In this document: in pieces, positions 34,908 to 45,134 of the stretch
Numbering within the stretch: position 1 is the first letter of the stretch
Layout: the number at the start of each line of letters is the position of its first letter
Origin: Rhipidocladum racemiflorum
Taxonomy: Eukaryota > Streptophyta > Magnoliopsida > Poales > Poaceae
Length of the DNA stretch: 64,000 nt
NCBI GenBank assembly: GCA_036346355.1
Contig: CM070572.1
Coordinates: 40,771,944-40,835,943 of the forward strand
Direction of reading: 5' to 3'
Notes under the pieces: generated by a model
The model's input: only the letters and a program-made list of their open reading frames with translations
Database searches by the model: none
What the model was told of the DNA's origin: nothing
Program-made: the position numbers and the translations under genes

Positions 34908-36902
34908 AAAACGGTCTCATACTCCTCGTTCTAAGCATTCCTCGGCACTGAAGTGCCCGAACCCTTTAACTAATGCTACTCTCCAGAAGAACATGGTACC
35001 AACCTCCCTTCTGAGGTTCCTTGTACTCAAGACGACGCGAAATAGGAGAGACACTGCTCTAAGATTAACACCAGAAGGAACAACCTACTTTACATCCAGG
35101 ATCCTTAAGTCTCGCTCAACAGAATTGACCGAACGTTCCTCTGCGGTTGACACAACTCGCTTCTTGCCCAACGACAAAAGATCCAATACACTTCAAAAGG
35201 AAAAGCGATCACTAGCAACCACCAAGTGGTCCACTAATAATTTAATCAACCCTACCGAGGAATATCTCAACGACACAATTTTCCAAGAAGGTTTGCATTG
35301 AGTCATACACAACCCTCCACTCAATGGACCACGATAAAGAGTACAATCATTGAGTGAGCTCAACCATAATCATGAACCCAATTGGTCCACCTACAACAAC
35401 TCAAACCCCAAAGCGCTAAAACCACTTTGGAAAGGATCCGGCAACATCCAAAGAGCACACAATTTAATTTCCTATGCCAAGGCACAAAGGAAACGCAAAT
35501 CCCCTACACCACAACCAACATACCAGAAATTCTTCATTGTTTCTTTTCATACTAGAAAGCAAGGGAAATCTCGTTTCATGACATAAATGCACACTCTTGA
35601 AGAGCACTCCGGATTAGTCATATCTCCATATATGACTTTCTCACCGACCTGTCTCAACGACTCTTTTATCATTTAACATCTAAAAATGATGTCATGTTTA
35701 CTTTTCACCATTCATTCATCATGTAATAACACTACCGAATAGTCATTCACATGACGACTTCTTCCTCGGTATCACATGAATAAATCTCGAATAACATCGA
35801 GAGTTGCGCTAATTCATATAAACTATGACGGCAGCATAGTTAACAGTATGGCATCACATCGTCTCAGAACCCACCAATGATAGAAAGCTAAACTCGCAAA
35901 ACATCGCGTTTTAACCAAAATCAACATTTGGAAAAAGACATCGGCTCCAAAGTTAAACATCTGCACAAACAACCGCCATAAATTTTCTCAAAGAGAAAGG
36001 GAAACTCATTTTCAAAAGAGAACACTTCACTAACAGCATCGCCGATGAAACATCCACAAAAACCACCTTTTGAAGCACTTGCAAACTCTACACAGATTTT
36101 TCCAAATAAGTCCAACTCTAGCAAAGAAAAAAATTACAAATTAAACCTCGTGAGTTTTCCAACATAACCCACTATGTCCATTTGTTTGCTTTTAAAAAAT
36201 TTATTCCAAAGATAATTCAGTGCGAACGCGAAAGGGCGCGATCAACTCAAAAACTTTTGGGGTGTAAATCCATACTCATAGCACCAACTAAACAAATTAG
36301 CCAAAACCAAATATTTGCACCAATTTCTATGAGTTTTAGGGAAAATCTGAAACACAGCATATGGAACACCTTGACCGAAAACCCTTCAACCAAAATGGCA
36401 AACAACCAAACCAGTCCAAAAGCTTTTAAACACAAGCTCAGCATAAAAAAGAACCATTTCTAGTACTCCACTACGCTTTCCATTAAAGACTTCAATAATC
36501 ACTATTTACTCCCTGAGGAGCCCCAACACAATTCAACCAAAAGCTTCACAACAAATTCTTCCTCTAGTTACCATTCCCAAAACTTTTAATTAGGGTTTAT
36601 GATGCTTATCAAGAAGGCACCCAGCCAAGACTACATTGACATGATCCCCACAGATCACCGAATCATATACTTCTTATTCTAAATTTGAAACATAGTACTT
36701 CAACAAATCTTTCAGCAAGATCAACATATAAATTTCATACCTCCTATATATTCACGTCTCGACAACTGAACCTTATTCAGTTAAACAACGACTTCAACAT
36801 GTAAATATTATCTACACAGGGAAGAATTCGTAAGTGGGACTCTAAGTTATACTTTCATTAAGGATAAAATCATTCATCATGTTAATTATCCAAAGCTCAC
36901 TC
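34908..36902 (-). other. Probable continuation of A2 3' internal DNA
   Basis: AT-rich DNA between B and C with no pol motif and no convincing gene. The near-match of B target sites (AAAGC/AAAAC) implies it continues from 9939. A stretch near 35605-35660 resembles the A-family LTR words for ATGACTTTCTCACCG, hinting at an old, diverged LTR piece. Short ORFs (34861-35301, 36182-36463) lack recognisable domains. Confidence 0.5.
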
Positions 36903-37210
36903 TGTCGGCGTACGAGCCAACAGACCCCTTACGACGAGGGGTATACTAAGTTCTAACCGGGGCTTTCGTGGAGATCGCTCGAGAAAGAGAGAATCAGGGG
37001 CGAAATCTGCAAGGAGACGCGAGGTGTTTTGCCAGGTTCGGGCCCTCCGGAGAGTAATAGCCCTACTCCTGTCTTTTGGTATTCCCAGCGCCTTTGGAGA
37101 GAGCTGGAAGATGAACAGTAACCCAAGGGAGCTCAGGCCAGCCCACCCAAAGCGGGGAGTCTAGTCTGAGGAAAAAAGATTGAACCCCTACTCCCATGCA
37201 CCCCGTCCCC

Positions 37211-37218
37211 CTTTTATA
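37211..37218 (-). promoter_or_regulatory. TATA box in C LTR
   Basis: The minus strand reads TATAAAAGGGG, in the position seen in the B and D LTRs, with the 53-bp array about 350 bases upstream. Confidence 0.55.
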
Positions 37219-37569
37219 CTCGGGCTGGCGGGGGCACATGGGAGGCTTACACAGCAAGCTACCCTTATTACACTGCCACGTCGCATTAAATGCACCCGTC
37301 GATGTTCTTGCAGCACATTTAATGCCCTGGCGAAGCCGTCTTCTCTCCCGTCTGGGGCCCCGCGCCTGCTGGCTCTGCCCGTTGTGCTGGGGTGGGAAAT
37401 TGTGTAGTGACATCATCCACCATTATGGCGCGCGTTGGGAACACACGCCACCGGACTGTGGCCTTAATTACCCCCACTCAATGCGCACGACACGCATTAA
37501 ATGTCTCTGACCTCTCAAGTGGCCGCGCGGGCCATTGAATACCCTCGGGAACTGGGCGCCAGCAGCATG

Positions 37570-38010
37570 GCCTGACCGCCACCTGTCCGCTGGGCAACCA
37601 CGTAGCTGACTGCCAGAGGCGTGGCCTGGTCACCACCTTCCCGCTGGCAATCACTCAGCTGACCGCCATAGGCGTGGCCTGGTCGCCACCTTCCCGCTGG
37701 CGATCACTCAGCTGACCGCCATAGGCGTGGCCTGGTCGCCACCTTCCCGCTGGCGATCACTCAGCTGACCGCCATAGGCGTGGCCTGGTCACCACCTTCC
37801 CGCTGGCGATCACTCAACTGACCGCTAGAGGCGTGGCCTGGTCACCACCTGACCGCCGGCGATCACCCGGCTGACCGCCAGAGGCGTGACCTGGTCGCCA
37901 CCTGGCCGCCGGCGATCACAACGCTGACCGTCAGCGGCGTGGCCCGGACGCCACCTGTCCGCTGGACGGCCCCCTTTCCAACCGCTAGAGGCGTGGCCTG
38001 GATGCCACGT
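37570..38010 (-). repeat. 53-bp tandem repeat array in C U3
   Basis: About eight units keyed by GGCGTGGCCTGGT near 37618, 37671, 37724, 37777, 37830, 37883, 37936 and 37989, each followed by CCACCT..CCGCTGG and GATCAC. Central units are nearly identical and outer units diverge. The array lies wholly inside the LTR. Confidence 0.88.
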
Positions 38011-38068
38011 GTCCACTAGCGTCCTTTACTGAAGTGTAGTGGGCACCCCGGTGTGGAATATGCCGACA

Positions 38069-38499
38069 GTAGCCCCCGGACCCACCTTGGAGAGTTTTCT
38101 TCACTTTCTTCAGTCTCCTGGGTGGGTCCAGAAAAAATGCCCACGAAACGTTGCGGCTTTTAAATTCCGTCGCCGTTTCCGGGCATCGAGGAGGTTCGTG
38201 CGGCCGCCACCACCTCGTAACTGGCGCGGGTCTGGGGGGCGTGCCCCGGACCTCTTCCAATTCTTTTGGGCTTCCCGCTAGCGAACCGCCACAACCCCTT
38301 GAGTCTCCTGCCGTTTGAACTGCCACGCCTCCTCGGGTTCCCCGCCGAGGTGCCCTTTTGCGTGCATAAATGTAGGAGCTCCAGGGGGAGGCGGTTCGTT
38401 CTTTTCCCAGTCTTGGCTTGCTGCATACTGCTTCCTCGCTCTTTCTCCTTACGAACTGCCTCTCTGCCTCCGCGACTTGCACATCGCTTATTTGCTCAC
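38069..38499. other. C polypurine tract and leader of antisense gene
   Basis: The minus strand reads GGGTCCGGGGGCTAC directly before the LTR, the PPT. The rest is about 400 bases of CT-rich plus-strand leader. A weak plus-strand TATA-like GCATAAATG at 38363-38371 lies about 130 bases upstream of the antisense ATG. No other gene. Confidence 0.5.
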
Positions 38500-40470
38500 A
38501 TGGCGCCGCCAGCGCCTCTGCTTCCTCCTTCAACCGTCGAGGAGGTCGACGCCGAGAGGTGTTCCCAGTACGTGGCTGGCGGCACCATCCGCACTCGCGC
38601 CGGGACTACAGCACCCGGCTGTCGCCCGTGCGAAATAGTTTTCTTTGGATGGGCGACATTGGCGGGCCTTCTTCCGCCCGTCTCTGAATTCTATCTCGCC
38701 ATTCTCAACTTCTACTCCATCCACAACCTTCATCTTCCTCCTAACTCCATCGTCCTCCTCGCTGTCTTTGCCCACTTCTGCGAGATGTTCGTGGGAGTGG
38801 CTCCCAACCTCCCCCTCTTCCGCTTCTTCTACTCCTTGCGCGCGGCCAAGGATCTCTCCACCATGACTGGCTCCTGCCACTTACGCTTTCGACGGCCAAG
38901 AAGCTTCACGCTACATTCCAATGACCTTCGTTCCAACTGGAAGGCTTGGCGCAATGGGTGGCTCTACGTCGAAGACGACAGCGGCTTAGAGGTCCTGGAG
39001 ATGCCGGCTGGGCCAGCGGCCGGCATCCCTTCCTGGGGAGCTCACATGGACGAGACGCCTGAGCTCCAGGTGATGCTGGCTCGCGTGGACCAGCTGCGAG
39101 CAGCGGGCCTAACGGGGGCCATGGTTCTTCGGGACTACATCTCCCGAAGAATTAGCCCCCTGCGCCGCCGTGCTCGCCTCGCCTGGCAGTACACGGGCCC
39201 TGACGACATGACTCGGAAACAAGGGGAGCAAAGTGAAGAGTAACCGGGGGCTGCGGCGACCACAACCGGAGCAGGTAGCTCAACGGCGGCCACCGCTTTG
39301 ACTCTCGATCGTGTCGCCGCCCGACTACGCTCAGCTTACGCCATCGCCTGGCGCAGGCGATCCGCCCCGCCGGCCCCGGCCGCAGTTTCTTTGCCGCCGC
39401 CGCAGGCGACCACGCCTCGCCGCGGCACCGCTTTTTTCCCAGCCGCCGCGAGGGTCGCTTCCCTGTGGCTGCGCCGCGCGGGGGGTGGCGTAAGCTGTCA
39501 GGAGGCACACCACAGTTCAGGAGGCCTTCTGACGGGTACACAGAAAAACACATAGTAAGCTGTCATGTTCATGTAATTTGAGAGACTTACCCCCTTCTTT
39601 TTTCTTTAGGGCATCTTCTTCGAGGGCTTCCGCGGGGGTTGACCAGGGCACTGCTGCAGCCGCAGCTGCGCCGGCTGCGGTGATCGAACACCAAGGCGCC
39701 CCTGGTGACCACCCGCTGCCCGCCGCCGGGGCGGACGTCTTACCGCCCGACGGCGGGATGGGCCTGCCGGTCAGTCCAGAGGTCCCCGGTGCCCCAATCC
39801 CCTCGGCGGACGCAGACGCCCTGCTGGCCGCCCTTGGCGAGCTGCACTCCAACGTGAGCAGCCGCCTCACGGCGAGCAGGGAGAGGCTGAGGGATGCTGT
39901 TGCGGAGATCGCCCGCCTCCGGACAGAGGTGCAGGACTGGCGCGGCCGATCGGAGAGGTCAGAGCGAGAGCTGCAGCAGGAGAGGGAGCAAGGAGTCCTC
40001 CGTGTCGAAGCGATCACCCGGGAGCGCGACGAGGAGCGGGGCGAGCGGCTCCGCGTGGAAGCCGAGGCCATCTCCATGCTGCTCCCGGCCTTCGACCGGA
40101 TGGTGGCAGCTTGGTGCCGCTGGGGTTGGAGCAGCCGGGCCCGATCGAGCAGACGAGCCGGCACTATGCCTTCTGCATGGGCCGGATCGCCGACTTCCTC
40201 ACCCTCCTGCCCGGCGCCCTAGCCACCCGGTCTAGCCAAGAAGGGCGGGCAATTGCGGCAGCCACGGCGTCGTACGTGCTTGCCTGCTGCACCAGCCGGG
40301 ACGCCAACTTCGACCCCCTGGTCGCCATCCAGGGGGTGGAAGGAGACTGGGCCCGCGCCGAGGCGCAGGTCAGCAGCGCCGCCGAGAGGGTAGCCGACCA
40401 GCTCGAGATGGTCAACCCGGCGCTGGACGCGATGGCCGAGGACGTGGCCCTCGAGCTGGACATCGCCTAA
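38500..40470 (+). pseudogene. C antisense gene (aORF), PF04195-like domain plus coiled coil
   Basis: Start ATG 38500 (ACATGGCG context). The upstream in-frame ATG at 38266 lies in leader-like DNA. Codons 1-248 hold the PF04195-like domain: YLAILNFYSIHNLHLPPNS, IVLLAVFAHFCEMFVGVAPN, FRFFYSLR, WRNGWLYVED and later VLRDYISRRISPLRRRARL. That frame ends at 39243. A GC-rich middle follows in other frames, with a candidate intron 39490-39609 (GC|GTAAGC to CTTTCTTTAG) that joins frames 39311 and 39611 in phase. The C-terminal half (39611-40470, one frameshift near 40110-40220) has a coiled coil (LRDAVAEIARLRTEVQDW) and a helical tail ending ALELDIA-like with TAA at 40468. Function unknown. Confidence 0.72.
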
Positions 40471-41185
40471 GCGGACGACCAGGAGGCTGCGGAGGCCGCG
40501 GCGGATGAAGACTGAGGGACTTTCCTTTTTCTTTTGCCACTGTTTTGCCGTCCCTTGTATCGGACTCCTGCAAGTTTGAATCTGTATTTATAAAAGTGTG
40601 TACTTCCCTTTCGCACGCCTCACGCTTGGATCCCTGTTCGTACTTCCACCACGATATTTCTAAGCAAACGGAAAAGGTCACGGCGCGAGTTAGGGGTTAG
40701 TTGGAATGCAAGGACCGGATCCCTCGTGCTGGAAAGTCGCGGTCTCAGGGTATTAGGGCCCTGTGAGATCGGTTAACCTCGTGGCCTCTTAGGGCTGAAC
40801 ACTCGGTGAAGTGGGGCAGGGCAGTAGGTCTTCGGTAATGGTATTTGAGTCGCCGGTTCTCACGGGGACACCCTGAGCATCATGACCGTGTTGAGAACCG
40901 TGCCAAATCAACCACCCGATTACCCATCCCTGCACGCCATGCTTACCCAGTTAGCCAACTTTTACCGTCGAGAACTCAGAGGGCCTTAATGTACTGAGGG
41001 CTAGCGCGCGGCCACGGCCCAACGGGGCGCAAACCAAAAAAGGAAAAGACAGTGATAACTGCTTTTAACGAAAGACCAGATATTGAACAAAAGAGAGGTT
41101 TCCCACGGCCAGCCCACGACCAGCCTGCGGAAGGGAGGCTTCAACGTAGCTGGTCGAGGGGCGTAACCCTGCACTTACAGCCTTT
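40471..41185. other. C convergent 3' region
   Basis: About 715 bases between the stop of the antisense gene and the integrase stop, comparable to the gaps in B, D and E. No gene recognised. Confidence 0.45.
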
Positions 41186-41340
41186 TCAGGTGTAGAACTT
41201 GCGCAAAAGTTCTATGTTCTGGGAGTTCACCAACTCCTCTCCGTCCTCAGTGGCCAGCCTGACCACCCCGGGACGAGAGACTGAGACCACCTTGAAGGGG
41301 CCCTCCCACTGGGGAGACAGTTTAAGCAACCTGGCATGCG
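41186..41340 (-). pseudogene. C integrase C-terminal remnant
   Basis: Read on the minus strand, the last 50 or so codons give LLKLSPQWEGPFKVVSVSRP, then GVVRLATEDGEELVNSQNIE and LLRKFYT with TGA at 41186-41188. This parallels the B integrase tail. The upstream part is absent because the element is cut at 41340. Confidence 0.85.
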
Positions 41341-42804
41341 TTTCTGTTTTGGGACAGCATGAGCAGTCGACCTACGGTTAAGTTTTTCGCCAATTTAAAG
41401 TCCGAATCAGTCCGTACGGATGTTGAATAAGTTGTAGATAATTTCATTATATTTCAGTGGACATAAAGAACGTTAAATTCCGCCCAGCCGTTTGAAAGTT
41501 ATGACTGTTTTACCGAGCATGTTAAAATCTGTGACGCGATTGGAACAGATCATGGTAATCTGTAGATTAAACAACTCTAGAGTCCGAATCAGTCTTTCCA
41601 TATACCTAGAAAAACTTGGGAAATTTCCTAAGCTACGCGAGGATGTACTCGTTTAATTGATTCGGAGTCCCAGAACTCAAGTTATGCCTTTTGGAAGGCT
41701 GGTGTCCCGCCGGGACAGAACCTCTGTTTTTAGGATTTGCGAGTAGTTGGCAATGTCGGGGTGAATGAGGGTTTGGGTACTGTTTTGAGGACATGATTGT
41801 GAGTGTGTGATGCCTATGTGCAGGTGGTGCGACCCCGGGATTGCCTTCTACTTCCCGCCAATCCGTTGCCCGTGGTTGAGGCAAGTGTGTTGTAATGGAT
41901 AGCGATTTGTAGGTTGCTTGTTGAGAATAGATGAAATTGACTACATGATATATGATCACTTGCCATGCTTTAATGATTGCCAATGATATGATGAGCATGT
42001 TTATTATGTTATGATGCCATGTGTTAATATGTGAGTTAAATATGATGTTGGCATAATTGCATACATGACATGTTACATGGCCCGGGCGGTGAGAAAGTCA
42101 TAACTAATCCGGGAAGGTCGGTGAGAAAGATATGACTAATCCGGAGAGCCATTGAGTAAGTCCTACATCGTGATTCCATTCACCGCGGTGAACGGAAGCG
42201 AGGAGTAGGCACCCTCCATCTTCGGGATGGAAGGGGGGAGAGGGTGCACACCGACGGGTGTGTACTCAACCATACCGGTATGAGTTTCCAAGGAGACATG
42301 AGCATTGCATTACATTGCATACATAATGATGATGATATTGTTAAGTGTTCATGAATGAGATGATATACATGATGGGAGATGTTATTGCCATGATATTGTT
42401 CTTGTTGTCCATTGCAATATGCTTGCTGAGTTTCGAACTCAGGCTTGTGTTTTCTTGTTGTTTTAGGTACCATGAGAACGGCATGCGGGGATGGGAAATA
42501 GTCACACGCCCACACGTAGCTTCACCATATTGATTCCACAAGTCATTCTATTAGTTTGATAATAAATTGCGTGTGATGATCATTGATTTAAGGCTTAGCT
42601 TTGCTTTATGAGAGTTTTATTGTTCGTTTGACACTTGGAGACATTAAGTGCTTGATAATAGTCTTATATTATCGTTAAGACTTTAATTATTGCTGTTTTA
42701 GCTGTGTCTCACATTGCCTTATATTGCTATAATATTGTTGATTCTTCGTAGCATGTTAAAACAAAGGAGATGCTGCCGAAATCTCGGTTTTTAGCATTTG
42801 TACC
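41341..42804 (+). repeat. A-family LTR fragment in inverted orientation
   Basis: The reverse complement matches the A1/A2 LTRs. TTTTCGCCAATTT, CCGCCCAGCCGTTTGAAAGT, GGGACAGAACCTCTGTTTTT and CACACCGACGGGTG occur in the same order as in 2660-4825, but on the other strand. It begins inside the LTR and stops about 80 bases before the LTR end, where element D inserted. Short ORFs on either strand here are LTR shadows. Confidence 0.85.
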
Positions 42805-43408
42805 TGTCGACGATCGGTTTCGCCGGCAATGAGATTTGTGATTCTAGGGGATTTGTGCGGGATCTGAGCTTGATGGTAACACAGATGCGAGGGCAATCTG
42901 TTTTAGACAGTTCGGGCTCTCTCTGAGGAGATAATACCCTAGTCCTGTGTTCTTGGATGTATTGTGTGTGTTCAAGAGAGAGCAAGAGGGAGAGAGCCTC
43001 CCCTTGTTTTTTTTCCTCCTCCCCTTATATACTGGGGGGAGAATACATGATAGATGGGCGCCACCGGGCCCTAAACATGGTGGCCTGGACGACATGTCCC
43101 TTGTCCTTATCCGCCTTCCCGCCTATGTCCCGGAGAGGAGGTTATGCTTTCTCCGACCCACGCCGCCGCCTTGTCAGTTCCAGCTTCCGCAGGCTCGCAA
43201 AGGTCGCATCAAGATGCCTCGCTCCCTCGGCGGGTGGTTAGGGCGGGCACTAAGCTTCCTTGAAGGACCGGAGTTGTCTTGGGGAGCAAGTCGAAGGTCT
43301 CCTCTCTGGGCCCGTCGTGGTGCCGCTTGGCCTTGGGCTTTCTATTCCGCTGTGAGGCCCAGTAGGTGTAGGTCCCTCTTACGGGACTCCTGCTCTCGCT
43401 ATCCCACA
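42805..43408 (-). repeat. 3' LTR of D (604 bp)
   Basis: Starts TGTCGACGATCGGTTTCGCC and ends CTATCCCACA, followed by the PPT. It is homologous to 54920-55518 throughout. A minus-strand TATATAAGGGG lies at 43022-43032. Confidence 0.87.
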
Positions 43409-43425
43409 AGCAGCCCCAAGTGCTT
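43409..43425 (-). other. D polypurine tract
   Basis: The minus strand reads GCACTTGGGGCTGCTT before the 3' LTR. The E copy at 55519-55535 reads GCACTTGGGGGCTCTT. Confidence 0.6.
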
Positions 43426-43504
43426 TAGGATCGACTTTCCGTCCCTTACCCTGTCATGAGGATTATGCGGGAGAGAGATCATAAAGAACTTGTAGTATGA
43501 AGCC

Positions 43505-44670
43505 ACCGTGGTTGGTTAGCTCATGACCGAGTGGTACCCGCGCCTGCTCACGGTCGCGCTGCAACCGACTTGTCGCTTCTACCGACCATCATGGGGCATA
43601 CCTTGTTCTTTTGGCTCGGGCCGAGTGGTACCGCGCCTCGCTTACACGCTGGCGACCGCTTTGTCGCTCGGTGACCCTCATGGGGCATACCTTGGTCTTT
43701 TGGCTCGGGTCGAGTGGTACCCGCGCTCGCATACGCCGCGACCGGGCTTGTCGCTTCTACCGACCTCATGGGGCATACCTTGGTCTTTGGCTCGGGTCGA
43801 GTGGTACCCGCCTGCTATTCTGCTGCGCTGCAACCGGCTTGTAGCTCGGCCGACCCTCATGGGGCATACCTTGATCTTTTGGCTCGGGTCGGGTGCACCG
43901 CGCCCGTTCTGGGCTGCAACCGGCTTGTAGCTCTACTGACCCTCATGGGGCATACCTTGGTCTTTTGGCTCGGGTCGAGTGGTACCCGCGCCTGCTTGAT
44001 GCAGGCGCCAACTGCTTGTAGCTCTACCGACCCTCATGGGGCATACCTTGATCTTTTGGCTCGGTCGGAGGCGTACCGCGCTACCGTTCTGGGCCAAGAA
44101 CCGGCTTGTCGCTTCTGGTTGACCCTCATGGGGCATACCTTGGTCTTTTGGCTCGGGTCGAGTGGTACCCGCCCGCCATTTGCGCTGACAACCGCTTGTA
44201 GCTCCTACCGACCCTCATGGGGCATACCTTGGTCTTTGGCTCGGGGTCGAGTGGTACCCGCGCTTGGCTTACTGGCGCTGCAACCGGCTTGTAGCTCGGC
44301 TGACCCTCATGGGGCATACCTTGGTCTTTTTGGCTCGGGTCGAGTGGTACCCGCTACCACTATTTGCGCGCGGCAACCGGCTTGTAGCTCGGCTGACCCT
44401 CATGGGGCATACCTTGGTCTTTTTGGCTCGGGGCCGAGTGGTACCCGCGCCCGTTTACGGCGCGCGGCAACCGGCTTGTAGCTCGGCTGACCCTCATGGG
44501 GCATACCTTGATCTTTTTGGCTCGGGGCCGGGGCGGTACCCGCGCCCGTTTACGGCGCGCGGCAACCGGCTTGTCGCTCGGTTGACCCTCATGGGGCATA
44601 CCTTGGTCATACAGAGTAATGCCTCAGGCTCGCTACGGCCAAGACCGCTTTAGACCCTCATGGGGCGATT
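43505..44670. repeat. About 90-bp tandem repeat array in D leader (12 units)
   Basis: Units are keyed by CATGGGGCATACCTTG at 43590, 43679, 43767, 43858, 43944, 44035, 44127, 44217, 44308, 44401, 44494 and 44590, plus a degenerate one at 44659. Each carries GGCTCGGGTCGAGTGGTACC and CGGCTTGTAGCTC. It lies between the PPT and the antisense gene. ORFs across it (for example 43714-44481) are periodic shadows. Confidence 0.9.
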
Positions 44671-45134
44671 CTCAAGACCGTGTTGGTTGTAGATCCTCCC
44701 GCGACACTCCAATCGCATTGTGAGACAATGACCAGCAATTGACCCCAAATTATGGGGTGTGCCGTCAGAGGATGTTCGAAAGTGCCCAGCCCCAAGCTTC
44801 CGTGGCGGCGCTCAGCCCGTCACATGGGGCGACTTTTTCCCAAACTTCTGACCAGATTTGACACTGCCGCGCTTTTGCGCGACGCAGCCTATTGGCCCGC
44901 TATGGGGCGTGCCCTGATCTCGCCTGCACTGAACAGAGGGCCTCGCTTCTTCCCAACCGTAGGTGGAAATTGGGGCCCATTTCTTCTAAGCTCGGAAGGA
45001 CCCTCATTGAGCAACGGCCTCCTCGCACCTTCTCCACCACTACCGCGAAACCTTCAAACCTTCCTTGGCGATTTAGGGTTTCTGATTTCGCGCCTTGGCT
45101 TATGCGGTTCTTTCCTCCAGTCTTCTTCTTCGCC

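Larger units (their letters stand above)
36903..38068 (-). repeat. 3' LTR of C (1166 bp)
   Basis: Starts TGTCGGCGTACGAGCC and ends TATGCCGACA, with 7-bp inverted ends TGTCGGC/GCCGACA. A TATA box (minus TATAAAAG, 37211-37218) separates U3 from R. U3 contains the 53-bp tandem array. The partner LTR is lost. Confidence 0.85.
36903..41340 (-). mobile_element. Element C: truncated Tat-type element
   Basis: A 1166-bp 3' LTR, PPT, plus-strand antisense gene and the last 50 or so residues of minus-strand integrase, then an abrupt join to an unrelated LTR fragment at 41340/41341. Gag, protease, RT, RNase H and most of integrase are missing. The left flank is CACTC, a candidate target-site half with no surviving partner. 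The layout matches B, D and E. Confidence 0.82.

Noticed and set aside
34908..36902. An independent gene or DNA transposon between B and C
   Set aside because: Frames are short and AT-rich, with no domain, no terminal inverted repeats and no TSD; a continuation of A2 3' internal DNA explains it better.
38039..38281. Small plus-strand ORF at the C LTR/PPT border
   Set aside because: It starts in the LTR and crosses the PPT; no similarity to the antisense gene.
41341..42804. The 5' LTR of A2
   Set aside because: It is in the opposite orientation to the A2 3' LTR, lacks both ends and has no PBS beside it.
43714..44481. 255-codon plus-strand ORF and related frames in the 90-bp array (also 55993-56799)
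   Set aside because: The translation is a repeating motif (LMGHTLVFWLGSSG) produced by a tandem array whose unit is near a multiple of three; frames change with indels and no start or domain is supported.
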